Origin: Enterobacter bugandensis
GTDB taxonomy: Bacteria; Pseudomonadota; Gammaproteobacteria; Enterobacterales; Enterobacteriaceae
Assembly (NCBI RefSeq): GCF_900324475.1
Contig: NZ_LT992502.1
Span: 3,968,001-4,032,000, forward strand
Length of the DNA: 64,000 nucleotides
Reading direction: 5' to 3'
Position numbers and translations under genes: made by a program. Shown here in pieces: positions 1 through 7,863 of this stretch. Below the pieces are notes generated by a model. It ran no database searches and was not told the DNA's origin. It saw only the letters and a program-made list of their open reading frames with translations. The first letter of the stretch is position 1; each line of letters starts with the position of its first letter.

Positions 1-583
1 GCACGCCGGGAATGATGTGGCGCACGATAATACGCAGCGGATGCGCTCCCGACGCGCGGGCATAAAGCACGTACTCGCGCTCTTTCACCGATAGGGTTTC
101 AGCACGCACCAGACGCGACATGTTCATCCACGTCAGCAGGCTGATAATCAGAATGATGTTATCCACGCCCGGCTTGAGGTAAGCATTCACCACCAGCAGC
201 AGGAAGAAGGCCGGAATGGCCATCAGGATATCCACGGCGCGCATCATCAGGTTATCCAGCCAGCCGCCAAAATAGCCGCTCACCGTTCCTACCACCGTGC
301 CGATAAGCGTGGAAAAGAGCATGGCAAGAAAACCGACCATCAGGGAGATCTGGCCGCCGTACAGCGCGCGGGTAAAGTAGTCGCGCCCGTATTCGTCGGT
401 GCCGAACCAGTGCGCGGCATCCGGCGGCAACGTGCGCGCGCCGAGCGCCATCCGATCTGGATCGTACGGACTTAACCCCGCACAGAGCGCGGCGACAACG
501 AAAATAAAAAGCACAAACAGGGAGAACTGCGCCGGACGGTTGCGGCGCAGCTGGTGACGAACCTGCTGCCAGCGTCTGCTCAT
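1..583 (-). CDS. ABC transporter permease, DppC/OppC type (partial)
   Basis: This is the inner-membrane permease of a peptide/nickel-type ABC importer, cut by the left edge of the window, so only about 194 N-terminal residues are visible. The ATG lies at 583-581, only four bases after the stop of the upstream permease. The N-terminus has one membrane segment near residues 20-40, then a periplasmic stretch with the family-typical pattern HWFGTDEYGRD, and then the start of the membrane core domain with a GYFGGWLDN stretch before further hydrophobic segments. Such permeases pair with a DppB-type partner, here the gene at 588-1541. The ATPase subunits are probably encoded further left, outside the window. 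The family call is firm, the substrate is not. Confidence 0.9.
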   Translation of the reverse strand, partial: MSRRWQQVRHQLRRNRPAQFSLFVLFIFVVAALCAGLSPYDPDRMALGARTLPPDAAHWFGTDEYGRDYFTRALYGGQISLMVGFLAMLFSTLIGTVVGTVSGYFGGWLDNLMMRAVDILMAIPAFFLLLVVNAYLKPGVDNIILIISLLTWMNMSRLVRAETLSVKEREYVLYARASGAHPLRIIVRHIIPGV

Positions 584-587
584 CCGG

Positions 588-1541
588 TTACCTCAGCGTA
601 CGAATGCGGGGATCGGCGAAGCGATAAAGCACGTCGGCGATCAGGTTACCGACGATCAGCATTATCGACGAGAGCATGATGATCGCCATAATCAGCGGGT
701 AGTCCAGCGAGGCGATCGACTGGATCCCGAGCAGCCCCATCCCCGGCCAGGAGAAGACGCTCTCGGTCACATAAGCTCCTACAATCAGCTCACCGAACGA
801 CAGGCCGAACAGGGTAATCACCGGCAGCAAGACGTTTTTCAGCACGTGGCGGAACAGAATACTGAAATGCGTGGCGCCGTAGGCAAGCTGGGTCTGTACG
901 TAGTCGGCGGAGAGCTGCGAGATGGTGTTAGAGCGGATGTAGCGCACGTAGCTGGAGAGGTTATAGAACGTGAGCGCAATACACGGCAGCACGCCGTGGC
1001 GCAGCAGATCCAGCCCGTTATCCTCCATGCCGATGGTGCGCATCCCCATGCTGGGGAACCAGTTAAGCTGCACGGCAAAAACGGTGATGAGCAAAATGCC
1101 GAACCAGAAAATCGGTACCGAGATGCCGATATAGGCAAACAGGTTCAGCAGGTGATCCAGCCAGCGGTGCTTAAATGCCCCCGCCAGCAGCCCCAGCGGG
1201 ATCGCCAGCACGATAGCCATCAGCAGCGACGCCCCCATCAGCCCCAGCGTGGCCGGAATGCGTTCGCCGATCATCTCCAGCACCGGGCGGTGGTAAATCA
1301 ACGAATAGCCGAGATCGCCCTGCAGGACGCTTTTCAGCCACAGGACGTACTGCGTGACCAGCGGCTTATCCAGTCCCAGGCTCTGGCGAATGCGCTCAAT
1401 ATCTTCCGGCGCCATACGCGGCGTGATGTACGCGGCCACGGGGTCGCCGGGCGCGAGCTTGACCAGCAAAAACGCCACCAGCGAAATAAAGAAAAGCATC
1501 GGCAGCAGCTGCAGCAGCCGACGCGTGAGGAGTGTGTTCAC
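588..1541 (-). CDS. ABC transporter permease, DppB/OppB type
   Basis: A 317-residue inner-membrane permease of the DppB family, the partner of the downstream DppC-like protein. The N-terminus (MNTLLTRRLLQLLPMLF) forms the first membrane segment and is followed by the family motif LAPGDP. Five further hydrophobic stretches follow, and the EAA-type coupling loop lies in the region reading YGATHFSILFRHVLKN. Length is normal for the family. It is preceded by the solute-binding protein gene, with a hairpin in the 44-base gap, and ends four bases before the next permease. Dipeptides, oligopeptides, glutathione or nickel are all possible substrates for this family. Confidence 0.92.
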   Translation of the reverse strand: MNTLLTRRLLQLLPMLFFISLVAFLLVKLAPGDPVAAYITPRMAPEDIERIRQSLGLDKPLVTQYVLWLKSVLQGDLGYSLIYHRPVLEMIGERIPATLGLMGASLLMAIVLAIPLGLLAGAFKHRWLDHLLNLFAYIGISVPIFWFGILLITVFAVQLNWFPSMGMRTIGMEDNGLDLLRHGVLPCIALTFYNLSSYVRYIRSNTISQLSADYVQTQLAYGATHFSILFRHVLKNVLLPVITLFGLSFGELIVGAYVTESVFSWPGMGLLGIQSIASLDYPLIMAIIMLSSIMLIVGNLIADVLYRFADPRIRTLR

Positions 1542-1555
1542 GACGTGCCCTTAAA

Positions 1556-1579
1556 AGGCCCCGATCTTACGACCGGGGC
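1556..1579 (-). terminator. hairpin between solute-binding protein and permease genes
   Basis: A GC-rich inverted repeat with arms GCCCCG and CGGGGC separated by ten bases lies in the 44-base gap after the solute-binding protein stop. On the transcribed strand it is followed by CCTTTT. A hairpin here would act as a partial terminator or as a block to 3' decay. That fits the usual excess of binding protein over permease, but the effect is inferred. Confidence 0.5.
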
Positions 1580-1585
1580 AACAGC

Positions 1586-3175
1586 CTATTTTTGATAAAT
1601 TTTTGACAGATCCTGGAACAGATAAACCGGCTTCGGCTCCGCTTCCTTCGTGCCGCCGAAGCGTTTATCCACGGCGACGGTCGCATTGGTGTAGGCGATC
1701 GGGTAGTAGGTCATCTCGTTCGCCACGGTCTGCTGAATTTGTTTGTAGATATCGGCACGTTTCGCGGCGTCGGTTTCCACCGCACCTTTATCCCACAGGG
1801 CATCAAACTGCGGATTTTTGTAGTGCGCGTAGTTATAGGCTTCGTTGCTCATGAATAGCGATTTGTAACCGTCCGGCTCTGATCCCATAATGTAGCCGCC
1901 CAGGTTCAGCTCCCACGCGGTGTTGTTCATATCAAGACTGCGCTGAGACATGGCGTTGGAGTCCAGCGGCATCAGCTCCACGTTCACCCCAATGCCCTTC
2001 AGCGCCTGCTGAATGTAGAGCGCCATGCTTTCCTGGGTTTTGTTGGTGTTCACATACGCCAGGCGCAGCTTGAGATTATCCGGCGCGCCGGACGTCTTCA
2101 GCAGGTCTTTGGCTTTTTGCAGATCGAATTTGTACTGTTCAACGTCATCCGTCTTGTAAAGCGTATCTGGCGTCAGGAACGAGGTTGCCGGTTTAGCGTA
2201 GTCCAGCGAGGTAAACGCGGTCTGGGTTAGCTCGTCTTTGTTGATGGCGTACGCGATGGCCTGACGCAGCGCTTTGCTCTTCATCACCGCCACGTTCTGG
2301 TTGAACGTCATATAGGCCAGACGGCCTTCCGGATAGACCACGAAGTCAAATTTCCCGGTATTTTTCAGGCGGTTCACATCCTGCGGGTCAACCATCTTGA
2401 GGTTGATTTCACCGTTTTGCAGCGCCAGGTTGGCGGCGTTGCTGTCTTTGGCGAAACGGTAGGTGACGGAATCAAGCTTCGGTTTGCCGTTCCAGTAATC
2501 GTCGAAGCGCGTAAGGGCGTAATACTGACCGGCGCGATACTCTTTAAATTTGAACGGCCCGGAACCGACCGGCGCATCGTTTTTGGTGCTCTTTTCCAGG
2601 TCGCCTTCACCGGCGAACACGTGCTGCGGGATCGGGTAGATCTGCACCAGGGTACCGGTAAAGGCCGCGCTGACCTGCGGTAAGGTGAACTTAACGGTGC
2701 GCTCATCAATCTTGCTCACTTCAACAGGCTTGCCGCCGTAGGTAAACATGCTGCGGAAGAAGCTGTGCTGTTTGGCATCCAGCAGCTTATTGAAGGTGAA
2801 GACCACGTCGTCCGCCGTCAGCGGCTGGCCGTCCTGCCATTTCAGGTTCGGTTTTAACGTCAGAGTGTAGCTCAGGTTGTCGGCAGAAGGCGTCAGGCTT
2901 TCCGCCAGGCCCCACTCAATGTTGCCGTTATTAAAGCTGTACAGCGGGGCATAAAGCGCCTGCATGATGGTTAATGTTGTGCGGTCGCTGGCGTAGAGCG
3001 GATTAACGGCTAACGGGTCGCCGGAGGTAATCCCGATAATGAGCGAACCGCCCTCTTTTGGCGCGTCGCTTTTTGCCGCCGCGGCCGAATTTGTCTCTTT
3101 ATTTTTCGCATCATCACAGCCCGCCAGGCCTAACGCGAGCGAAACGACCACTGCCGATAACAGAAGCTTGCGCAT
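1586..3175 (-). CDS. ABC transporter solute-binding protein, family 5 (peptide/nickel)
   Basis: A 529-residue extracytoplasmic binding protein of the SBP_bac_5 (DppA/OppA/NikA) family. The N-terminus is a lipoprotein signal with the lipobox LAGC, so cysteine near residue 20 should be acylated. The stretch LTLKPNLKWQDGQPLTADDV is the diagnostic core of the family, and the mature chain has the expected two-lobe length. It is the first gene of the visible importer and is followed by the two permeases on the same strand. A lipoprotein anchor is less common for this family in enterics than a free periplasmic form. The ligand cannot be read from sequence. Confidence 0.92.
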   Translation of the reverse strand: MRKLLLSAVVVSLALGLAGCDDAKNKETNSAAAAKSDAPKEGGSLIIGITSGDPLAVNPLYASDRTTLTIMQALYAPLYSFNNGNIEWGLAESLTPSADNLSYTLTLKPNLKWQDGQPLTADDVVFTFNKLLDAKQHSFFRSMFTYGGKPVEVSKIDERTVKFTLPQVSAAFTGTLVQIYPIPQHVFAGEGDLEKSTKNDAPVGSGPFKFKEYRAGQYYALTRFDDYWNGKPKLDSVTYRFAKDSNAANLALQNGEINLKMVDPQDVNRLKNTGKFDFVVYPEGRLAYMTFNQNVAVMKSKALRQAIAYAINKDELTQTAFTSLDYAKPATSFLTPDTLYKTDDVEQYKFDLQKAKDLLKTSGAPDNLKLRLAYVNTNKTQESMALYIQQALKGIGVNVELMPLDSNAMSQRSLDMNNTAWELNLGGYIMGSEPDGYKSLFMSNEAYNYAHYKNPQFDALWDKGAVETDAAKRADIYKQIQQTVANEMTYYPIAYTNATVAVDKRFGGTKEAEPKPVYLFQDLSKIYQK

Positions 3176-3420
3176 CTCACTAACTCCTTGCCTTATAAAG
3201 TGTTTATTACTGCATCTTTTATTTATGTTGAAGCATCATATTCAGCTTTAGTGGTTTACGCATTAATTATGAAAATGCGATTTTCGATTAAGCTTATGCC
3301 GGATTTGATATATATAAGCAGCAGAAGGAATAGCGGTTAATTGCTTGCGCTCACAACGTTAAACGCTTCACAAATCTCCTGCTACACTGCCTCAACACAT
3401 CACTAAAAAGGCAGGCCAAC

Positions 3421-4287
3421 ATGTCAGACAACACGTATCAGCCACCAAAAGTATGGGAATGGAAAAAGAACGGCGGCGGCGCGTTCGCCAACATCAACCG
3501 TCCAATTTCCGGCGCAACGCATGAGAAGGATTTGCCCGTAGGCTCTCACCCGCTGCAGCTCTACTCGCTGGGCACACCGAACGGCCAGAAGGTGACGATC
3601 ATGCTCGAAGAGCTATTGGCACTGGGCGTGACGGGCGCGGAATACGATGCGTGGTTGATCCGCATCGGCGAGGGCGACCAGTTCTCCAGCGGGTTTGTAG
3701 ACGTGAACCCGAACTCGAAAATCCCGGCGCTGCGTGACCACTCCACGAACCCGCCAACGCGCGTATTTGAATCCGGCAATATCCTGCTCTATCTGGCGGA
3801 GAAATTCGGCCACTTCCTGCCGAAAGATCCGGCGGGACGCACCGAGACGCTGAACTGGCTGTTTTGGCTCCAGGGCGCGGCACCGTTCCTCGGCGGCGGC
3901 TTTGGCCACTTCTACAACTATGCGCCGGTAAAAATCGAGTACGCGATTGACCGCTTCACCATGGAAGCTAAGCGCCTGTTCGACGTGCTGGATAAACAGC
4001 TGGCGCGCGGTCGCTACGTGGCGGGTGAGGAGTACACCATCGCGGATATGGCGATCTGGCCTTGGTTCGGCTGCGTGGCGCTGGGCAGCGTCTATAACGC
4101 CGCCGAGTTCCTGGACGCGGAGAAGTACACCAACGTCCAGCGCTGGGCGAAAGACGTGGCGAATCGCCATGCGGTTAAGCGCGGACGTATCGTTAACCGC
4201 ACCAGCGGCGAGCTGAACGAGCAGCTCCACGAACGCCACGCGGCGAGCGACTTCGATACCAATACGGAAGACAAGCGTCAGGCGTAA
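3421..4287 (+). CDS. yghU: YghU, glutathione S-transferase-like disulfide-bond oxidoreductase
   Basis: A 288-residue cytoplasmic protein nearly identical, from memory, to E. coli YghU, a Nu-class glutathione transferase homologue with disulfide-bond reductase activity that binds two glutathione molecules. The N-terminal extension (about 45 residues) precedes a thioredoxin-like domain with SLGTPNGQKV, NPNSKIPAL and ESGNILLYL, the glutathione-binding elements. An all-helical domain follows, with GEEYTIADMAIWPW. The ATG is preceded by AAAGGCAGG at normal spacing. It stands alone, divergent from the peptide transporter, with about 245 bases of AT-rich promoter region between them. Confidence 0.96.
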   Translation: MSDNTYQPPKVWEWKKNGGGAFANINRPISGATHEKDLPVGSHPLQLYSLGTPNGQKVTIMLEELLALGVTGAEYDAWLIRIGEGDQFSSGFVDVNPNSKIPALRDHSTNPPTRVFESGNILLYLAEKFGHFLPKDPAGRTETLNWLFWLQGAAPFLGGGFGHFYNYAPVKIEYAIDRFTMEAKRLFDVLDKQLARGRYVAGEEYTIADMAIWPWFGCVALGSVYNAAEFLDAEKYTNVQRWAKDVANRHAVKRGRIVNRTSGELNEQLHERHAASDFDTNTEDKRQA

Positions 4288-4293
4288 CGTTTC

Positions 4294-4315
4294 GCCGGGC
4301 GGCTCCCCGCCCGGC
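4294..4315. repeat. REP-like palindrome after yghU
   Basis: A perfect nine-base stem, GCCGGGCGG and CCGCCCGGC with a four-base loop, lies just after the yghU stop. There is no T-run, so it looks more like a REP-type palindrome or an mRNA 3'-protecting hairpin than an intrinsic terminator. Similar elements lie after yghB, dkgA, the siderophore receptor gene and ygiC. Confidence 0.6.
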
Positions 4316-4445
4316 AGCCGCGATCCTTGCCCAGGGCATGATTAGCCTAAAGGTTGAGTGGCTATTGCTGGCACTATCTGGACGTTTTTCTCACCTCAGA
4401 ATGAGAAACGCCGTATCAACTGACAGCAGTCACAAAGGATCTGTT

Positions 4446-4778
4446 ATGAGACTTATTAAAACAACGCTGGTTATCAGCGCCCTCATTTTTTCCACCTCTG
4501 GAATGGCCATCGACAAAACCGCCGCCGGCGCGGTAGCAGGTGCTGCTATTGGCGCAGCCACGGGCAAAGATCTGAAATCAACCGTGGGTGGTGCCGTGGT
4601 TGGCGCAGGCACGGGTGCAATGTTCAAAAACGGCGAAAAAGGCAAAGACGCACGTAAGGGCGGTGCCGTGGGTGCCGTCGTTGGCGCGGGCGCGGCTGCG
4701 GTGACGGGCAATAGCGTGCTGAAAGGCGCGGCCGTGGGTGCCGGCACGGGCGCGCTGATTGGTGAAGCGACGCACTGA
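4446..4778 (+). CDS. small glycine-zipper protein (YMGG-like)
   Basis: A 110-residue secreted or envelope protein. An N-terminal signal peptide ends near MAID, and the rest is almost entirely glycine-zipper repeats (GAVAGAAIGAATG, GGAVVGAGTG, GGAVGAVVGAGAAAV, GAAVGAGTGALIG). Such GxxxG runs form membrane-inserting helices in YMGG-type and osmotically inducible envelope proteins. The ATG at 4446 is preceded by AAAGGA. An in-frame start upstream at 4338 lacks a signal peptide and is unlikely. A strong terminator follows. The specific function is not known to me. Confidence 0.8.
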   Translation: MRLIKTTLVISALIFSTSGMAIDKTAAGAVAGAAIGAATGKDLKSTVGGAVVGAGTGAMFKNGEKGKDARKGGAVGAVVGAGAAAVTGNSVLKGAAVGAGTGALIGEATH

Positions 4779-4814
4779 TAGGGTGTTCTACCTTGTGAAC
4801 CGATATGAATAATA

Positions 4815-4840
4815 AACCCAGCGATCGCGCTGGGTTTTTT
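4815..4840 (+). terminator. intrinsic terminator after the glycine-zipper gene
   Basis: The stem AACCCAGCG and CGCTGGGTT is followed by a run of six T. On the other strand the stem is followed by TATT, so it may also stop transcription of the hydrolase operon that ends at 4853. Confidence 0.85.
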
Positions 4841-4852
4841 GTGTTGTCGGAA

Positions 4853-5755
4853 TCAGATACGCGCACGTTCGAACAGCCGACGCGCGGCTGGCGTTAACCC
4901 TGTCATATGAATGCAGGCGTGCACCATGCCCGGCAGCCGTTCGCAGCGTACTGGTACCCCCGCCTCGTCAAGCCGCCGCGCATACACTTCAGCCTCATCG
5001 CGCAGGGGATCGTATTCACAGCTCAGGATGGTTGCTGGCGGTAACCCCCTCAGCGAGGCCATATGCAGCGGTTCGGCATAGGGATGACGACGTTCTCCCA
5101 GATAGTTTTCCCAGCAAAACGCCATCGCATCACGCGTTAAAAAATAACCTTCAGCAAATTCACAATAGCTTTCGGTTGACATCTCGCGACTTAACGCCGG
5201 GTAGAGCAGCAACTGATGCTCTATATGAGGTCCGCCGCGATCCCGGGCCAGCAGCGTTGCCGCGGCAGCAAGATTCCCGCCTGCACTGTCACCGGCCACC
5301 GCCAGACGGGTCGCATCTATCCCCAGAGCCACGGCCTGTTCACTGGCCCAGCACAGTGCCTGATAAACATCTTCTAACGGCCTTGGGAAGGGGAACTCCG
5401 GCGCCAGACGGTAATCCACGGAGAGTATTTTCCGGCCAGTAGCATTAGCCAGTGCCTGACAGGGCCGATCGTACAGCGACAGCGACCCCAGACACCATCC
5501 ACCGCCGTGAGCAAACAGCATTGCAGGCTGCGCGATATCTGCGTTTGAGGCTGCAGGCGTATACGCGCGAAGACCAATAGCGTAACCATCATCAGCGATA
5601 ACAACGTAATATTGAATGCCGCCACCTGCTTCCTCCTCACCCTGTAGCCGCAACAAACCCACGTCGGTGGCGGCACGCAGGTCGGCTAGTGATGCCGGCT
5701 GTGTCGCGCCCGATGATGCAGCCAGAAAGTCAGCAATGTGTTTATCAAGCGGCAC
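4853..5755 (-). CDS. alpha/beta hydrolase, HSL-type carboxylesterase
   Basis: A 300-residue hydrolase of the hormone-sensitive-lipase type. The oxyanion-hole motif HGGGW lies near residue 83, and the nucleophile elbow GDSAGG near 155-160 has Ser at about 157. Acid and base candidates are the aspartate in CEYDPLRDEA and the histidine in GMVHACIH. I place the start at GTG 5755-5753, because AGAGGA sits about nine bases upstream and the protein then begins VPLDKHIADF, typical of the family. The open frame extends to 5785, but only to a TTG with no ribosome site. With the GTG start it overlaps the previous gene by 11 bases, so translation is probably coupled. It is the last gene of a three-gene operon under the TetR gene at 7864. 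The substrate is unknown. Confidence 0.88.
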   Translation of the reverse strand: MPLDKHIADFLAASSGATQPASLADLRAATDVGLLRLQGEEEAGGGIQYYVVIADDGYAIGLRAYTPAASNADIAQPAMLFAHGGGWCLGSLSLYDRPCQALANATGRKILSVDYRLAPEFPFPRPLEDVYQALCWASEQAVALGIDATRLAVAGDSAGGNLAAAATLLARDRGGPHIEHQLLLYPALSREMSTESYCEFAEGYFLTRDAMAFCWENYLGERRHPYAEPLHMASLRGLPPATILSCEYDPLRDEAEVYARRLDEAGVPVRCERLPGMVHACIHMTGLTPAARRLFERARI

Positions 5756-6641
5756 GATCGGTGTCCTCTGAGAGAAAGGGTACAATCAGCCCAATAAACG
5801 CCTCATAGCACTCTTCGGTAATAAAATGCCCGCAGTCAGCCACCGTCTCGCCCCGTAGATCCAGGGCATTACCCTGCAGGGTCGTCAGCGGCGCATCGCG
5901 CGTCGCATGTTCCGCTCCCACCGTCAGTACCGGCATGGTTAAAGGCGTTTGCGCGCGGAGTTGGTTTTGCCTGATGGTTTCCGGGATCGCACGATAATAG
6001 TCAAAGCCTGCACGCAGTCCTCCCGGTGTCGAATAGGCGTCGATATACACCTGAGCAGCCACCCGCTCGCGGCGATGTGCCCAGCGGTCGAAAATAAAGC
6101 TGAGATAGTGTGATTCACGCCCGCAGGTCAGGGTTTCGGGTAAATCCGCCAGCTGATTAAACATGAAGTGCCAAAGAAAAATGTTCTCTTCCGGTGCGAC
6201 GAAAATCGGCGGCGGAGGAGCCAGGCCAGGGATAACCGCTTCGGTCAGCACAAGACGCTCCACCGCATCAGGAAAATCGCTTGCCATGGCGTAACCAACC
6301 CACATGCCAATATCGTGGCCCACTATGCGGTACTGTGAATGCCCCAGTTGCGCCATCAGTGTATGCAGGATGGCGCCAACGCGTCCGGTGTCATAGCCGT
6401 CGCGCGGTTTATCAGAATTCCCGATGCCGGGTGGATCAACCGCTATCGCCTGAAACCCCGCCTGCGCCAGCGCCTGCATGACGTAGCGCCACGTATACCA
6501 GGTTTGAGGCCAACCGGGTATCAGCAGGACCGGATGACCTTTGCCCGCTACGACGCAATGAATGCGTTGTCCATCCACTTTCGTATAGACATGTTCTGCC
6601 CTGAGATCCTGGTTCAGGATCCCATCATATTGTTGTTCCAT
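5745..6641 (-). CDS. alpha/beta hydrolase, epoxide hydrolase-like
   Basis: A 298-residue alpha/beta hydrolase. The oxyanion-hole motif is IPGWPQTWYTW near residues 41-51. The nucleophile elbow is GHDIG near 108-112, so the nucleophile is Asp110, as in epoxide hydrolases and dehalogenases, rather than serine. The catalytic histidine is likely in DCGHFITEE near 272. The ATG at 6641 has AGGGAA upstream. It lies 24 bases after the sugar isomerase-like gene and overlaps the following esterase gene. An epoxide, lactone or ester could be the substrate. The pairing with a TIM-barrel isomerase suggests one small catabolic or detoxifying route. Confidence 0.88.
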   Translation of the reverse strand: MEQQYDGILNQDLRAEHVYTKVDGQRIHCVVAGKGHPVLLIPGWPQTWYTWRYVMQALAQAGFQAIAVDPPGIGNSDKPRDGYDTGRVGAILHTLMAQLGHSQYRIVGHDIGMWVGYAMASDFPDAVERLVLTEAVIPGLAPPPPIFVAPEENIFLWHFMFNQLADLPETLTCGRESHYLSFIFDRWAHRRERVAAQVYIDAYSTPGGLRAGFDYYRAIPETIRQNQLRAQTPLTMPVLTVGAEHATRDAPLTTLQGNALDLRGETVADCGHFITEECYEAFIGLIVPFLSEDTDRAA

Positions 6642-6665
6642 AAGAATTCCCTGTGATGTGACGGT

Positions 6666-7724
6666 TTAGCGAATGCCGAGTAACGAGTTGATTTGTTGAG
6701 CATTGACCGGCGCACCGGCGAAGTCATCGAAGACTTTATCGGTGATATGGATGATATGGTCGCGGATAAACGCAGCGCCTTCACGTGCGCCGTCGAACGG
6801 GTTTTTCAGGCAGCACTCCCATTCCAGGGTTGCCCAGCCGGCATAATCATATTGTGCAAATTTCGAGAAGATCGCTTTGAAATCAACCTGACCGTCACCT
6901 AATGAACGAAAGCGCCCCGCGCGATCGATCCATGACTGATAGCCGCCATAAATTCCCTGACGCCCGGTGGGATTAAATTCTGCGTCCTTAACATGGAACA
7001 TGTTGATGACATCCTTATAAATATCAATAAATTCCAGGTAATTCAGCTGCTGTAGCACCATATGGCTGGGATCAAAGAGTATCCGGCAGCGAGGATGCTC
7101 CCCCACGCGCTGATGAAACATTTCAAACGTCACCCCGTCGTGCAGATCTTCGCTCGGATGAATTTCGAAACAGAGATTTATGCCCTGCTCATCACAGGCG
7201 TTAAGCACCGGAAGCCAGCGTTTGGCCAACTCGTCAAATGCGGTTGCGATTAACCCCTCCGGACGCTGCGGGAACGGGAAAAGATAAGGCCATGCCAGCG
7301 AGCCTGAGAATGTCCCCAGATCGCTGAGGCCAAGCCGGGCGGAAGCCTTCACCGCCATCAGCAGCTGTTGCCGTGCCCACTCGCCGCGTGCTTGCGGGTT
7401 GCCGTGTATTTCCGGCGGCGCGAAGCTGTCGCACAGGCTGTCATACGCCGGATGGACCGCCATTAGCTGGCCAAAGATATGGCTGGTCAGCTCACTCACG
7501 ACCAGGCCATGTTCCGCCAGCATGCCGGTAAGATCGTCACAATAGGTCTGGCTTTCCGCCGCCGTCGAAACGTCAAACAGCCGACGGTCCCAGGCCGGGA
7601 TTTGTAATGCCTTAAAACCGGTTTCCGCGGCCCACCGGGCTATTGTCGGTAAACTGTCAAACGGGGCAACCTCGTCACTGAACTGTGCGAGATGAAGAGA
7701 GGGTCCTTTGAGGGTTTTCATCAT
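6666..7724 (-). CDS. sugar phosphate isomerase/epimerase-like TIM barrel
   Basis: A 352-residue member of the xylose-isomerase-like TIM-barrel superfamily (AP endonuclease family 2 fold), which includes IolE, IolI and many sugar epimerases. Metal-binding acidic and histidine residues are visible in CFEIHPSED, ILFDPSHM, NMFHVKDAEF and TLEWECC. Two ATG codons stand together at 7724 and 7721. The Shine-Dalgarno core AGGAG (complement of 7728-7732) is three bases from the first and six from the second, so initiation at 7721 is likelier. That Shine-Dalgarno is part of the palindrome at 7727-7762. First gene of the operon that continues with two hydrolases. The substrate is unknown. Confidence 0.9.
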   Translation of the reverse strand: MMKTLKGPSLHLAQFSDEVAPFDSLPTIARWAAETGFKALQIPAWDRRLFDVSTAAESQTYCDDLTGMLAEHGLVVSELTSHIFGQLMAVHPAYDSLCDSFAPPEIHGNPQARGEWARQQLLMAVKASARLGLSDLGTFSGSLAWPYLFPFPQRPEGLIATAFDELAKRWLPVLNACDEQGINLCFEIHPSEDLHDGVTFEMFHQRVGEHPRCRILFDPSHMVLQQLNYLEFIDIYKDVINMFHVKDAEFNPTGRQGIYGGYQSWIDRAGRFRSLGDGQVDFKAIFSKFAQYDYAGWATLEWECCLKNPFDGAREGAAFIRDHIIHITDKVFDDFAGAPVNAQQINSLLGIR

Positions 7725-7726
7725 AA

Positions 7727-7762
7727 ACTCCTATTGTTTGTCGATTGACAAACAATAGGAGT
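7727..7762. promoter_or_regulatory. perfect palindrome: probable TetR-family operator overlapping the ribosome site
   Basis: Two perfect 16-base arms (7727-7742 and 7747-7762, core ATTGTTTGTC and GACAAACAAT) flank the four bases GATT. It lies between the divergent isomerase operon and the TetR gene, the classical place for a TetR-family operator. The arm next to the operon includes its AGGAG ribosome site. The same element could therefore act as DNA operator and, once transcribed, as an RNA hairpin hiding the ribosome site. The operator role is inferred from position and symmetry. Confidence 0.8.
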
Positions 7763-7863
7763 AAAATCCGTTAACCGCAAGCAAAACTTATAAATTCATT
7801 GGTAATCCCAACGAATTAAGCGATCCTGTTTGCAGTGAACAGAAGACAAACCGGAGCAACAAA

